Positions 49,901 to 63,255 of a DNA stretch of 64,000 bases are shown here, piece after piece (position 1 is the first letter of the stretch; every line of letters begins with the position of its first letter). The DNA is from Calliopsis andreniformis (taxonomy: Eukaryota > Arthropoda > Insecta > Hymenoptera > Andrenidae), in assembly GCF_051401765.1 (NCBI RefSeq), contig NW_027480422.1, positions 15,456,001-15,520,000 on the forward strand. Direction: 5' to 3'. A program made the position numbers and the translations under genes. The notes under the pieces were generated by a model. The model did no database searches. It was given only the letters and a program-made list of their open reading frames with translations, and had not been told where the DNA came from.

Positions 49901-52884
49901 TTATTGTATTTTATGCTTCTGGCGTTGACTTCTAAGTCCCTTGCTTTTCGATCTGGTGGAGCAACGCCATTGAGCGAAGCCTAGGTTACCCGGAACGTAG
50001 AAATGACCAGAACTTTCACACGGGTTGCAGTTATTCCTCTAATACGATGGAAAAACTGTTGCATTTTTTTGTATTTTATGCTTCTGGCGTTGAATTCTAA
50101 GTCCCTAACTATGCGATCTGGTGGAGTAACGCCCTACAGTTAAGTCTAGGTTGCCCGGAACGTAGAAATGACCTTTACTTTCACACTGTTTGCAAATATA
50201 CATTATATACGATGGAAAATCTGTTGTATTTATATTGTATTTTATGCTTCTTGCGTTGACTTCTTAGGCCCTAACTATTCGATCTGGTGGAACGACGCCC
50301 TAGAGTGAAGCCTAGGTTGCCCGGAACGTACAAATGACCTTTACTTTCACGCTCTTTGCAAATATACATCATAGTCGATGGAAAAGCTGTTGTATTTATA
50401 TTGTATTTTATGCTTCTGGCGTCTACTTCTTAGGCTCTAACTATTCGATCTGTTGGAAGAACGCCCTAGAGTGAAGCCTAGGTTGCCCGGAACGTAGAAA
50501 TGACCGTTACATTCACGCTGTTGCAATTATACATTTTATAGAATGCAAAAACTGCTGTACTTATGTTGTAGTTTATTCTACTGGCGTTGAATTCTAAGTC
50601 CCTACCTATTCTATCAGGTGGAGCAACGCCCTAGAGTGGAGTCTAGGTTACCCGGAACATAGAAATGTCCCGTACTTTCACACTGGTGGCAGCTTTCCTG
50701 TTATACGATGGAAAAACTGTTGCATTTTTATTGTATTTTAAGCTTCTGGCGTTGTATTCAAAGTCCCTAAATATTCGATATGGTGGAGCAACGACCTGCA
50801 GTGAAGCCTAGCTTGCCCGGAACGTAGAAATGACCATTACCTTCACACTGTTTGCAAATATACATTATATACCATGGAAAAGCTGTTGTATCTAGTTTGT
50901 ATTTTATGCTTCTGGCGCTGACTTCCTAGGTCCTAACTATTGGATCTGGTGGAGCAACGCCCTGCAGTGAAGCCTAGGTTGCCCGGAACGTAGAAATGAC
51001 CATTACCTTCACACTGTTTGCAAATATACATTATATACCATGGAAAAGCTGTTGTATATATTTTGTATTTTATGCTTCTGGCGCTGACTTCTTAGGTCCT
51101 AACTATTGGATCTGGTGGAGCAACGCCCAGGTGTGAAGCCTAGGTTGCGCGGAACGTAGAAATGGCCATAACTTTCACACTGGTTTCAATTATTCGTTTT
51201 ATACGATGGAAAAAATGTTGCATTTTTATTGTATTTTATGCTTCTGGCGTTGACTTCTTAGGCCCTAACTATTCGATCTGGTGGAGCAACGCCCTAGGGT
51301 GAAGCCTAAGTTGCCAGGAACGTAGAAATGACCATGACTTTCATACTGGTTGCAATTATTCCTTTTATACGATGGAAAAACTGTTGTATTTGTATTGTAT
51401 TTTATGTTAATGGCGTTGACTTCTAAGGCCACAGCTATTCGATGTGGTGGAACAACGCCCTTAAGTGAAGCCTAGGTTGCCCGGAGCGTAGAAGTGACCA
51501 TTACTTCCACACTGTTTGCAATTATTCATATTATACAGTGGAAAAAATGTTGCATTTTTATTGTATTTTATGCTTCTGGCCTTCACTTCTTAGGCCCTAA
51601 CTATTCGATCTGGTGGAGCAACACCCTAGAGTGAAGCCTAGGTTGCCCGGAACGTAGAAATCACCTTTACTTTCAGACTGTTTGCAAATATACATTATAT
51701 ACGATGGAAAAGCTGTTGTATTTATATTGTATTTTATGCTTATGGCGTTGACTTCTTAGGGGTTAACTATTAGATCTGGTGGAACAACGCCCTAGAGTGA
51801 AGCCTAGGTTGCTCGGAACGTAGAAATGACCTTTACCTTCACACTGTTTGCAAATATACATTATACACGATGGAAGAGCTGTTGTATTTATATTGTATTT
51901 TATGCTTCGGGCGTTGACTTCTAAGGCCCTAACTATTCGATCTGATGGAGCAACGCCCTAGAGTGAAGCCTAGGTTGCCCGGAACGTAGAAATGACCAGT
52001 ACTTTCACACTGGTTGCAGTTATTCCTGTTATACAATGGAAAAACTGTTGCATTTTTATTGTATTTTATGCTTCTGGTGTAGTATTCAAAGTCCCTAACT
52101 ATGCGATTTGGTGGAACAACGCCCTACAGTTAAGCCTAGGTTGCCCGGAACGTAGAAATGACCATTACCTTCAGACTGGTTTCAATTATTCGTTTTATAC
52201 GATGGAAAAACTGTTGCATTTTTATTATATATTATGCTTCTGGCGTTGACTTCTTAGGTCCTAACTGTTCGATCTGGTGGAGCACCTCAATAGAGTGAAG
52301 CCTAGGTTGCCGGAACGTAGAAATGACCATTACCTCGCACTGTTTGCAAATATACATTATATACCATGGAAAAGCTGTTGTATCTATTTTGTATTTTATG
52401 CTTCTGGCGCTGACTTTTTAGGTCCTACCTATTCTATCAGGTGGAGCAACGCCCTAGAGTGGAGTCTAGGTTACCCGGAACATAGAAATGTCCCGTACTT
52501 TCACACTGGTGGCAGCTTTCCTGTTATACGATGGATAAACTGTTGCATTTTTATTGTATTTTAAGCTTCTGGCGTTGTATTCAAAGTCCCTAAATATTCG
52601 ATATGGTGGAGCAACGACCTGCAGTGAAGCCTAGCTTGCCCGGAACGTAGAAATGACCATTACCTTCACACTGTTTGCAAATATACATTATATACCATGG
52701 AAAAGCTGTTGTATCTATTTTGTATTTTATGCTTCTGGCGCTGACTTCTTAGGTCCTAACTATTGGATCTGGTGGAGTAACGCCCTGCAGTGAAGCCTAG
52801 GTTGTCCGGAACGTAGAAATGACCATTACCTTCACACTGTTTGCAAATATACATTATATACCATGGAAAAGCTGTTGTATCTAT
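46960..52884 (+). repeat. 66-monomer (10,944-bp offset) duplication, copy 2
   Basis: This block is nearly identical to 36,015-41,940. It contains two further 13-monomer starts (46,960 and 49,115). Differences seen from copy 1 include C at 47,611, G at 47,811, C at 49,774, T at 50,252, C at 51,084 and G at 51,336. Such low divergence implies a very recent amplification or continuing homogenisation. An assembly duplication cannot be excluded from sequence alone, although the point differences argue that two real copies exist. Confidence 0.9.
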
Positions 52885-54205
52885 TTTGTATTTTATGCTT
52901 CTGGCGCTTACTTCTAAGGCCCTGTGTATTCGATCTCGTGGAGCAATGTCTCAGAGTTAAGTCTAGGATGCCCGGAACGTAGAAATGGTCACTACTTTCA
53001 CACTGGTTGCAATTATTCGTTTTATACGATGGAAAAACTGTTGTATTTATATTGTATTTTATGTTTCTGGCGTTGACTTCTAAGGCCGCAGCTATTCGAT
53101 GTGGTGGAACGACGCCCTAGAGTGAAGCCTAGGTTGCCCGGAACGTAGAAATGACCTTTACTTTCACACTGTTTGCAAATATACATTATATACGATATAA
53201 AAGCTGTTGTATTTATATTGTATTTTCTGTTTCGGGCGCTGACATCTAAGGCCCTAACTGTTCGATGTGGTGGAGCAACGCCCAAGAGTGATGCCTAGGT
53301 TGCCCGGAACGTAGAAATGACCATTACCTTCACACTGTTTGTGATTATTCATTTTATACGATGGTAAAACTGTTGTACTTATTTTGTATTTTATTCTTCT
53401 GGCGTTGAATTCTAAGTCCCGAGCTATTCGATCTGGTGGAGCGAAGCCCTAGAATGAAGCCTAGGTTACCCGAAACGTAGAAATGACCAGTACTTTCACA
53501 CTGGTTGCAGTTGTTCCTGTTATACAATGGAAAAACTCTTGCATTTTTATTGTATTTTATGCTTCTGGCGTTGTATTCACAGTCCCTAACTATGCGATCT
53601 GGTGGAGCAACGCCCTACAGTTAAGCCTAGGTTGCCCGGAACGTAGAAATGACCTTTACTTTCACGCTCTTTGCAAATATACATCATAGTCGATGGAAAA
53701 GCTGTTGTATTTATATTGTATTTTATGCTTATGGCGTTGACTTCTTAGGCGTTAACTATTAGATCTGGTGGAACAACGCCCTAGAGTGAAGCCTAGGTTG
53801 CTCGGAACGTAGAAATGACCTTTACCTTCACACTGTTTGCAAATATACATTATACACGATGGAAGAGCTGTTGTATTTATATTGTATTTTATGCTTCGGG
53901 CGTTGACTTCTAAGGCCCTAACTATTCGATCTGATGGAGCAACGCCCTAGAGTGAAGCCTAGGTTGCCCGGAACGTAGAAATGACCAGTACTTTCACACT
54001 GGTTGCAGTTATTCCTGTTATACAATGGAAAAACTGTTGCATTTTTATTGTATTTTATGCTTCTGGTGTAGTATTCAAAGTCCCTAACTATGCGATTTGG
54101 TGGAACAACGCCCTACAGTTAAGCCTAGGTTGCCCGGAACGTAGAAATGACCATTACCTTCAGACTGGTTTCAATTATTCGTTTTATACGATGGAAAAAC
54201 TGTTG
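52564..54205 (+). repeat. 44-monomer (7,295-bp offset) duplication, copy 2
   Basis: This block repeats 45,269-46,910. Its first 320 bases also overlap the end of the 66-monomer copy. A small difference is AACTGTTCGATG at about 53,257 in place of AACTATTCGATG at about 45,962. The right end, at 54,206, is a switch inside a monomer and marks the limit of domain B. Confidence 0.85.
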
Positions 54206-54309
54206 TACTTATATTGTATTTTATGTTTCTGGCGTTGACTTCTTAGGAACTTACTATTCGATCTGGTGGAACAACGCCCTAGATTGAAGCCTAGGATGCC
54301 CGGAACGTA

Positions 54310-55120
54310 GAAATGACCATCACTTTCACACTGGTTGCAATTACTCCTGTTATACGATGGAAAAACTGTTGTATCTTTATTGTATTTTATGCTTCGGGCG
54401 TTGACTTCTAAGGCCCTAACTATTCGGTCTGGTGGAGCAACGCCCTAGAGCCAAGCCTAGGTTTCCCGGAACGTAGATATGACCAATACTTTCACACTGG
54501 ATGCAATTATTCGTTTTATACGATGGAATAGCTGTTGTACTTATTCTGTATTTTATGCTTCGGGCGTTGACTTCTAAGGCGCTAACTATTCGAACTGGTG
54601 GAGCAACGCCCTAGAGCCAAGCCTAGGTTGCCCGGAACGTAGATATGGCCATTACTTTCATACTGGATGCAATTATTCATTTTATACGATGGAAATACTA
54701 TTGTATTTTTATTCTATTTTATGCTTCGAGCGTTGACTTCTAAGGCACTAACTATTCGATCTGGTGGAGCAACGCCCTAGAGTGAAGCCTAGGTTGCCCG
54801 GAACGTAGAAATGACCATTACTTTCACACTGTTTGCAATTATTCATATTATAGGATGCAAAAACTGTTGCATTTATATTGCATTTTATGCTCCGGGCGTA
54901 GACTTCTAAGGCCCTAGCTATTCGATCTGGTGGAACAACGCCCTAGAGTGAAGCCTAGGTTGCCCGGAACGTAGAAATGACCATTACTTTCACACTGGTA
55001 GCAATTATTCCTGTTATACGATGGAAAGACTGTTGTATTTATATTGTATTTAATGTTTCTGGCGTTGACTTGTTAGGCCCTAACTATTCGATCTGGTGGA
55101 GCAACTCCCTAGAGTGAAGC
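54310..55120 (+). repeat. About 810-bp duplicated segment in domain C, copy 1
   Basis: Five monomers beginning with CCATCACTTTCACACTGG and including GTAGATATGACCAATAC, CTATTCGAACTGGTGG, CTTCGAGCGTTGACTTC and GTATTTAATGTTTCTGG recur at an offset of 4,647 bp (28 monomers; CAATACTTTCAC at 54,484 and 59,131). The match ends at about 55,120, where this copy has an unusual AGGATTGCCAAAACGTAG. Confidence 0.85.
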
Positions 55121-58100
55121 CTAGGATTGCCAAAACGTAGATATGACCATAACTTTCACACCGATTGCAATTATTCGCTTTATACGATGGAAAAACTGTT
55201 GTAATTGTTTTGTATTTTATGCTTCTGGCGTTAACTTCTAAGGCCCTAACAATTCGATGTGGTGAAACAACGCCGTAGAGTGAAGCCTAGGTTGCACGGA
55301 ACGTACAAATGACCACCACCTTCACACTGGTTGCAATTACCCCTGTTATACGATGGAAAAACTGTTGTATCTTTATTGTATTTTATGCTTCGGGCGTTGA
55401 CTTCTATGGCCCTAACTATTCGATCTGGTGGAGCAACGCCCTAGAGTGAAGCCTAGGTTGCCCGGAACGTAGAAATGATCATAACATTCACACCGGCTGA
55501 AATTATTCGTTTTATACAATGGAAAAACTGTTGTATCTTTATTGTATTTTATGCTTCGGGCGTTGACTTCTAAAGCCCCAACTATTCGATCTGGTGGAGC
55601 AACGCCCTAGAGTGAAGCCTAGGTTGCCCGGAACGTAGAAATGACCATTACTTTCACACTGGTATCAATTAGTCCTGTTATACAATAGAAAAACTGTTGC
55701 ATTTTTATTGTATTTTATGCTTCTGCCGTTGACTTCGAAGTCCCTAGCTATTAGATCTGGTGGATCAACGCCCCAGAGCGAAACCTATGTTGCCCGGAAC
55801 GTAGAAATGACCAGTACTTTTACACTGGTTGCCATTATTCCTGTTATACGATGGAAAGACTGTTGTATTTATATTGTATTTAATGTTTCTGGCGTTGACT
55901 TCTTAGGCCCTAACTATTCGATCTGGTGGGACAACGCGCTAGAGTGTAGCCTAGGTTGCCCGGAACATAGAAATGGCCATTACCTTCACACCGGATGCAA
56001 TTATTCGATAATACGATGGAAAAGCTGTTGTATTTAAATTGTATTTTATGCTCCTGGTGTTGACTTCTTAGGCCCCAACTATTCGATCTGGTGGAGCAAC
56101 GCCTCAGAGTTATACCTAGGATTCCCGGAACGTAGAAATGGCCATCACTTTCACACTGTTTGCAATTATTCATTTTATACGATGGAAAAACCGTTGTATT
56201 TATATTGTATTTTATTCTACTGGCGTCGACTTCGTAGGCCCTAACTATTCGATCTGGTGGAACAACGCCCTAGAGTCAAGCCTAGTTTGCCCGGAACGTA
56301 GAAATGACTACAACTTTCACGCTGGTTGCGATTATTCCACTTATACCATGGAGAATCTGTTGTATTTATATTGTATTTTATGCTTCTGGCGTTGACTTCT
56401 AAGGCCGTGGCTATTCGATGGGATAGAGCAACGCCCTAGAGTGAAGACTAGGTTGCCCGGAACGTAGATATGACCATAACTTTCACAGCGGTTGCAATTA
56501 TTCGTTTTATACGATGGAAAAACTGTTGTATTTGTTTTGTATTTTATGCTTCTGGCGTTGACTTCTAAGGCCGTAGCTATTCGATGTGGCGGACCAACGC
56601 CCTAGATTGAAGACTAGGTTGCCCGGAACGTAGAAATGACCATAACTTTCACACTGGTTGCAACTATTCGTTTTATACGATGGAAAAACTGTTGTATTTA
56701 TTTTGTATTTTATGCTCCGGGCGTAGACTCATAAGGCCCTAGCTATTCGATATGGTGGAGCAACGCCCTAGAGTGAAGGCTAGGTTGCCCGGAACGTAGA
56801 AATGACCATACCTTTCAGACTGGTTGCAACTATTCGTTTTATACGATGGAAAAACTGTTGTATTTATTTTGTATTTTATGCTCCGGGCGTAGACTTATAA
56901 GGCCCTAGCTATTCGATCTGGTGGAGCAACGCCCTAGAGTGAAGCCTAGGCTGCCCGGAACGTAGAAATGACCAGTACCTTCACAATGGTTGCCATTATT
57001 CCGGTTATACGATGGGAAAACTGTTGTATCTTTACTGAATTTTATGCTTCGTGCGTTGACTTCTAAGGCCCTAACTATTCGATCTGGTGCGGCAACGCCC
57101 TAGAGTCGAGCCTAGGTTGCGCGGCACGTAGAAATGACCATTACTTTCACACTGGATGCAATTATTCGTTTTATAAGATGGAAAAACTGTTGTACTTATA
57201 TTGTATTTTATGTTTCTGGCGTTGACTTCTTAGGCCCTTACTATTCGATCTGGTGGAACAACGCCCTAGATTGAAGCCTAGGATGCCCCGAGCTTAGAAA
57301 TGACTATCACTTTCACACGGGTTGCAATTATTCGTGTTATACGATGGAAAAAACGTTTCATTTTCATTGTATTTTATGCTTCGGGCGTTGACACCTAATG
57401 CACTAACGATTCTATCTGGTGGAGCAACGCCCTAGGGTGAAGCCTAGGTTGACCGGAACTTAGAAATGACCATAACTTTTACACCGGTTGCTATTATTCG
57501 CTTGATGCGATGGAAAAACTGTTGTATTTGTTTTGCATTTTATGCTTCTGGCGTTGAATTCCAAGGCCCTAACAATTCGATCTGGTTGAGCAACGCACTA
57601 GAGCGAAGCATAGGTTGCGCGGAACGTAGAAATGACCATTACCTTCACACTGGTTGCAGTTATTCCTGTTATACGATGCAAAAGCTGTTGTATTTTTATT
57701 GTATTATATGCTTCGGGCGTTGACTTCTAAGGCCCTAACTATTCGATCTGGTGCAGCAACGACCTAGAGTGAATCCTAGGTTGCCCGGAACGCAGAAATG
57801 ACCATTGCCTTCACACTGGATGCAATTATTCCTGTTTTACGATGGAAAAACTGTTGTATTTATACAGTATTTTATGCTTCTGGCGTTGACTTCTTAGGCC
57901 CTTACTGTTCGGTCTGGTGGAACAACGCCCTAGGTTGAATCCTAGGTTGCCCGGAGCGTAGAAATGGCTATCTCTTTCACTTTGGTTGCAATTATTCGTT
58001 TTATACGATGGAATAGCTGTTGTATTTATATTCTGTTTTATGCTTCTGGCGTTGAATTCTTAGGCCTTAACTATTCGATCTTTTGGAGCAACGCCCTAGA

Positions 58101-58956
58101 GCGATGCCTAGGTTGCCCGGAACGTAGAAATGAGCATTACCTTCACACTGATTGCAATTATTCATTTTATACGATGGATAAACTGTTGTATTCTTATTGT
58201 ATTTTGTGCTCCGGGCGTAGACTTCTAAGGCCCTAGCTATTCGTTCAGGTGGAGCAACGTCCTAGAGCGAAGCCTAGGTTGCCCGGAACGTAGAAATGAC
58301 CATTACCTTCACACTGATTGCAATTATTCATTTTAAACGATGGAAAAACAGTTGTATTTTTATTGTATTTTATGCTCCGGTCGTCGACTTCTATGGCCCT
58401 AGCTATTCGAACTGGTGGAGCAACGCTCTAGAGTGAGGCCTAGGTTGCCCTGAACGTAGAAATGACTATCACTTTCACATTGGATGCAATTATTCGTTTT
58501 ATAGGATGGAACAGCTGTTGTATATATGTTCTGTTTTATGATTCTGGCGTTGACTTCCTAGGCCCTAACTATTCGATCTAGTGCAGCAACACCGTAGAGT
58601 GAAGCCTAGGTTGCCCGGAACCTAGAAGTGACTATCACTTTCACACTGGTTGCAATTATTCGTGTAATACGATGGAAAAACCGTTGCATTTTCATTGTAT
58701 TTTATGCTTCGGGCGTTGACTTCCAAGGCCCTAACTATTCCATCTGGTGGAGCAACGCCCTAGAGTGAAGCCTAGGTGGCCCGGAACGTAGAAATGACCA
58801 TAATTTTCACATCGGTTGCAATTACTCGTTTTATACGATGGAAAAACTGTTGCATTTGTTTTGTACTTTACGCTTCTGGCGTTGACTTCTAAGGCCCTAA
58901 CAATTCGTTCTGGCGGAACAACGACCTAGAGTGAAACCTAGGTTGCCCGGAACATA

Positions 58957-59767
58957 GAAATAACCATCACTTTCACACTGGTTGCAATTACTCCTGTTAT
59001 ACGATGGAAAAACTGTTGAATCTTTATTGTATTTTATGCTTCGTGCGTTGACTTCTAAGGCCCTAACTATTCGGTCTGGTGGTGCAACGCCCTAGAGCCA
59101 AGCCTAGGTTTCCCGGAACGTAGATATGGCCAATACTTTCACACTGGATGCAATTATTCGTTTTATACGATGGAATAGCTGTTGTACTTATTCTGTATTT
59201 TATGCTTCGGGCGTTGACTTCTAAGGCGCTAACTATTCGAACTGGTGGAGCAACGCCCTAGAGCCAAGCCTAGGTTGCCCGGAACGTAGATATGGCCATT
59301 ACTTTCATACTGGATGCAATTATTCATTTTATACGATGGAAATACTATTGTATTTTTATTCTATTTTATGCTTCGAGCGTTGACTTCTAAGGCACTAACT
59401 ATTCGATCTGGTGGAGCAACGCCCTAGAGTGAAGCCTAGGTTGCCCGGAACGTAGAAATGACCATTACTTTCACACTGTTTGCAATTATTCATATTATAG
59501 GATGCAAAAACTGTTGCATTTATATTGCATTTTATGCTCCGGGCGTAGACTTCTAAGGCCCTAGCTATTCGATCTGGTGGAACAACGCCCTAGAGTGAAG
59601 CCTAGGTTGCCCGGAACGTAGAAATGACCATTACTTTCACACTGGTAGCAATTATTCCTGTTATACGATGGAAAGACTGTTGTATTTATATTGTATTTAA
59701 TGTTTCTGGCGTTGACTTGTTAGGCCCTAACTATTCGATCTGGTGGAGCAACTCCCTAGAGTGAAGC
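58957..59767 (+). repeat. About 810-bp duplicated segment in domain C, copy 2
   Basis: This block matches 54,310-55,120. The first monomer differs at several bases (AACCATCAC, GTTGAATCTTTATTG, GCTTCGTGCG), and the remaining four are close to identical. It is followed by a GTATAAATGACC monomer with TTTGAAATTATTC that is not present after the first copy. Confidence 0.85.
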
Positions 59768-62700
59768 CTAGGTTGCCCGGAACGTATAAATGACCATTAC
59801 TTTCACACTGTTTGAAATTATTCATTTTATACGATGGAAAAACTGTTGGGCTTATGTTGTACTTTATGCTTCTGGCGTTGAATTCTAAGTCCCTAGCTAT
59901 TCGATCTGGGGGAGCAACGCCCTAGGGTGAAGACTAGGTTACCCGGAACGTAGATATGACCATACCTTTCACAATGTTTGCAAATACACATTATATACGA
60001 TGGAAAAGCTGTTGTATTTATATTGTATTTTATGCTTCTGGCGTTGTCTTCTTAGGCCCTAACCATTCGATCTTGTGGAGCAGTGCTCTAGAGTAAAGCC
60101 TAAGTTGCCCGGAAAGTAGAAATGACCATTACCTTCACACTGCTTGCAATTATACATTTTATACGATGGGAACACTGTTATACTTATGTTGCATTTTATT
60201 CTTCTGGCGTTGAATTCTAAGTCCCTAGCTATTCGATCTGGTGCAGCAAAGCTCTAGAGTGAAGCCTAGGTTACCCGGAACATAGAAATGACCAGTACCT
60301 TCACACTGGTTGCAGTTATTCCTGTTACACAATGGAAAAACTGTTGCATTTTTATTGTACTTTATGCTTCTGGCGTTGTATTCAAGGTCCCTAACTATTA
60401 GATCTGGAGGAGCAACGCCCTGGAGTTAAGCCAAGGTTGCCCGGAACGTAGAAATGACCATTACTTTCAAACTGGTTGCAATTATTCATTTTATAGGATG
60501 GAAAAACTGTTGTATTTTTATTGTATTTTATGCTTCTGGCGTTGACTTCTAAGTCCCTAGCTATTCGATCAGGTGGAGCAACGCCCTTAAGCGAATCCTA
60601 GGTAGCCCGGATCGTAGAAATGACCATAACTTTCACACTGGTTTCAATTATTCGTTTTATACAATGGAAGAACTGTTCTATTTATTTTGTATTTTATGTT
60701 TCGGGCGTTGACTTCTAAGGCCATAACTATTCGATCTGGCGGAACAACGCCCTAGAGTGAAGCCTAGGTTGCCCGGAACGTAGAAATGACCATTACCTTC
60801 ACACTGTTTGCGATTATTCATTTGATACGCTGGAAAAACTGTTCTATTTATTTCGTATTTCATGCTTCGGGCGTTAACTTCTAAGGCCCTAACTATTCGA
60901 TCTGGTGGAGCAACGCCCTACAGTTAAGCCTAGGTTGCCCGGAACGTAGAAATGACCATTACCTTCACACTGTTTGCGATTATTCATTTTATACGATGGT
61001 AAAACTGTTGTACTTAGGTTGTATTGTAATCGTCTGGCGTTGAGTTCTAAGTCCCTGGCTGTTCCATCTGGTGGAGCAACGCCCTAGAGTGAAGCCTAGG
61101 TTGCCCGGAACGTAGAAATGACCAGTACTTTCACACTGGTTGCAGTTATTCCTGTTATACGACGGAAAAACTGTTGCATTTTTATTGCATTTTATGCTTC
61201 TGGCGTTGAATTCTAAGTCCCTAACTATGCGATCTGGTGGAGCAACGCCCTACAGTTAAGCCTAGGTTGCCCGGAACGTAGAAATGACCATTACCTTCAC
61301 ACTGCTTGCAATTATACATACTATACGATGGATAAACTGTTATACTTATGCTGTATTTTATTCTTCTGGCGTTGAATTCTAAGTCCCTAGCTATGCGATC
61401 TGGTGCAGCAAAGCTCTAGAGTGAAGCCTAGGTTACCCGGAACATAGAAATGACCAGTACTTTCAAACTGGTTGCAATTATTCCTTTTATAGGATGGAAA
61501 AACTGTTGTATTTTTATTGTATTTTATGCTTCTGGCGTTGACTTCTAAGTCCCTAGCTATTCGAACTGGTGGAGCAACGCCCTTAAGCGAATCCTAGGTA
61601 GCCCGAATCGTAGAAATGACCTGTACTTTCACACTGGTTTCAATTATTCGTTTTATACAATGGAAAAACAGTTCCATTTATTTTGTATTTTATGCTTCGG
61701 GCGTTGACTTCTAAGGCCCTAACTATTCGATCTGGTGGAGCAACGCCCTAGAGTGAAGCCTAGGTTGCCCGGAACGCAGAAATGACCATTACCTTCACAC
61801 TGTTTGCGATTATTCATTTGACACGCTGGAAAAGCTGTTCTATTTATTTCGTATTTCATGCTTCGGGCGTTAACTTCTAAGTCCCTAACTATTCGATCTG
61901 GTGGAAGAACGCACTAGAGTGAAGCCTAGGTTGCCCCGAACGAGGAAATGACCATTACCTTCACACTGCTTGCCATTATACATTTTATACGATAGAAATG
62001 CTGTTGTATTTATATTGTATTTTATGATTCTGGTGTTGACTTCTAAGGCCGTAACTATTCGATGTGATGGAGTAACGCCCAAGAGAGAAGCCCAGGTTGC
62101 CCGGAACGTATAAATGACCAGTACTTTCACACTGGTTGCAGTTATTCCTGTTATTCGACGGAAAAACTGTTGCATTTTTATTGTATTTTATAATTCTGGC
62201 GTTGAATTCTAAGTCCCTAACTATGCGATCTGGTGGAGCAACGCCCTACAGTTAAGCCTAGGTTGCCCGGGACGTAGAAATGACCTTTACTTTCAGACTG
62301 TTTGCAAATATACATTATATACGATGGAAAAGCTGTTATATTTATATTGTATTTTATGCTTATGGCGTTGACTTCTAAGGCCCTAACTATTCGATCTGGT
62401 GGAGCAACGCCCTAGAGTGAAACCTAGATTGCCCGCAACGTATAAATGACCATTACATTCACACTGTTTGAAATTATTCATTTTATACGATGGAAAAACT
62501 GTTGTACTTATGTTGTACTTTATGCTTCTGGCGTTGAATTCTTAGTCCCTAACAATTGGATCTGGTGGACCGACGCCCTAGAGCGAAGCCTAGGTTACCC
62601 GGAACGTAGATGTGACCATACCTTTCACACTGGTTGCAGTTATTCCTGTTATACGATGGTAAAACTGTTGTATTTATATTGTACTTTATGCCTCTGGCGT

Positions 62701-63255
62701 TGACTTCTTAGGCCCTAGCTATTCGATCTGGTGGAGCAACGCCCTAGAGTGAAGACTAGGTTACCCGGAACATAGAAATGACCAGTACTTTCACACTGGT
62801 TGCAGATTTCCTGTTATACGATGGAAAAACTGTTGCATTTTTATTGTATTTTATGCCTCTGGCGTTAAATTCTAAGACCCTAACGTTGCGATCTGGTGGA
62901 GCAACGACCTGCAGTTAAGCCAAGGTTGCCCGGAACGTTGAAATGACCTTTACTTTCACACTGTTTGCAATTATTCCTTTTATACGATTGAAAAACCGTT
63001 GTATTTTTATTGTATTTTATGCTTCCGGCGTTGACTTATAAGTCCCTAGCTATTCGATCAGGTGGAGCAACGCCCTTAAGCGAAGCCTAGGATGCCCGGA
63101 ACGTAGATATGCCCTGTACATTCACACTGGTTGCAATTATTCCTGTTATACGATGGAAAGACTGTTGTACCTATGTTGTATTTTATGTTTCTGGCGTTGA
63201 ATTCTAAGTCCCTAACTATTCGAACTGGTGGCGCAACACCCTGGAGTGAAGCCTA

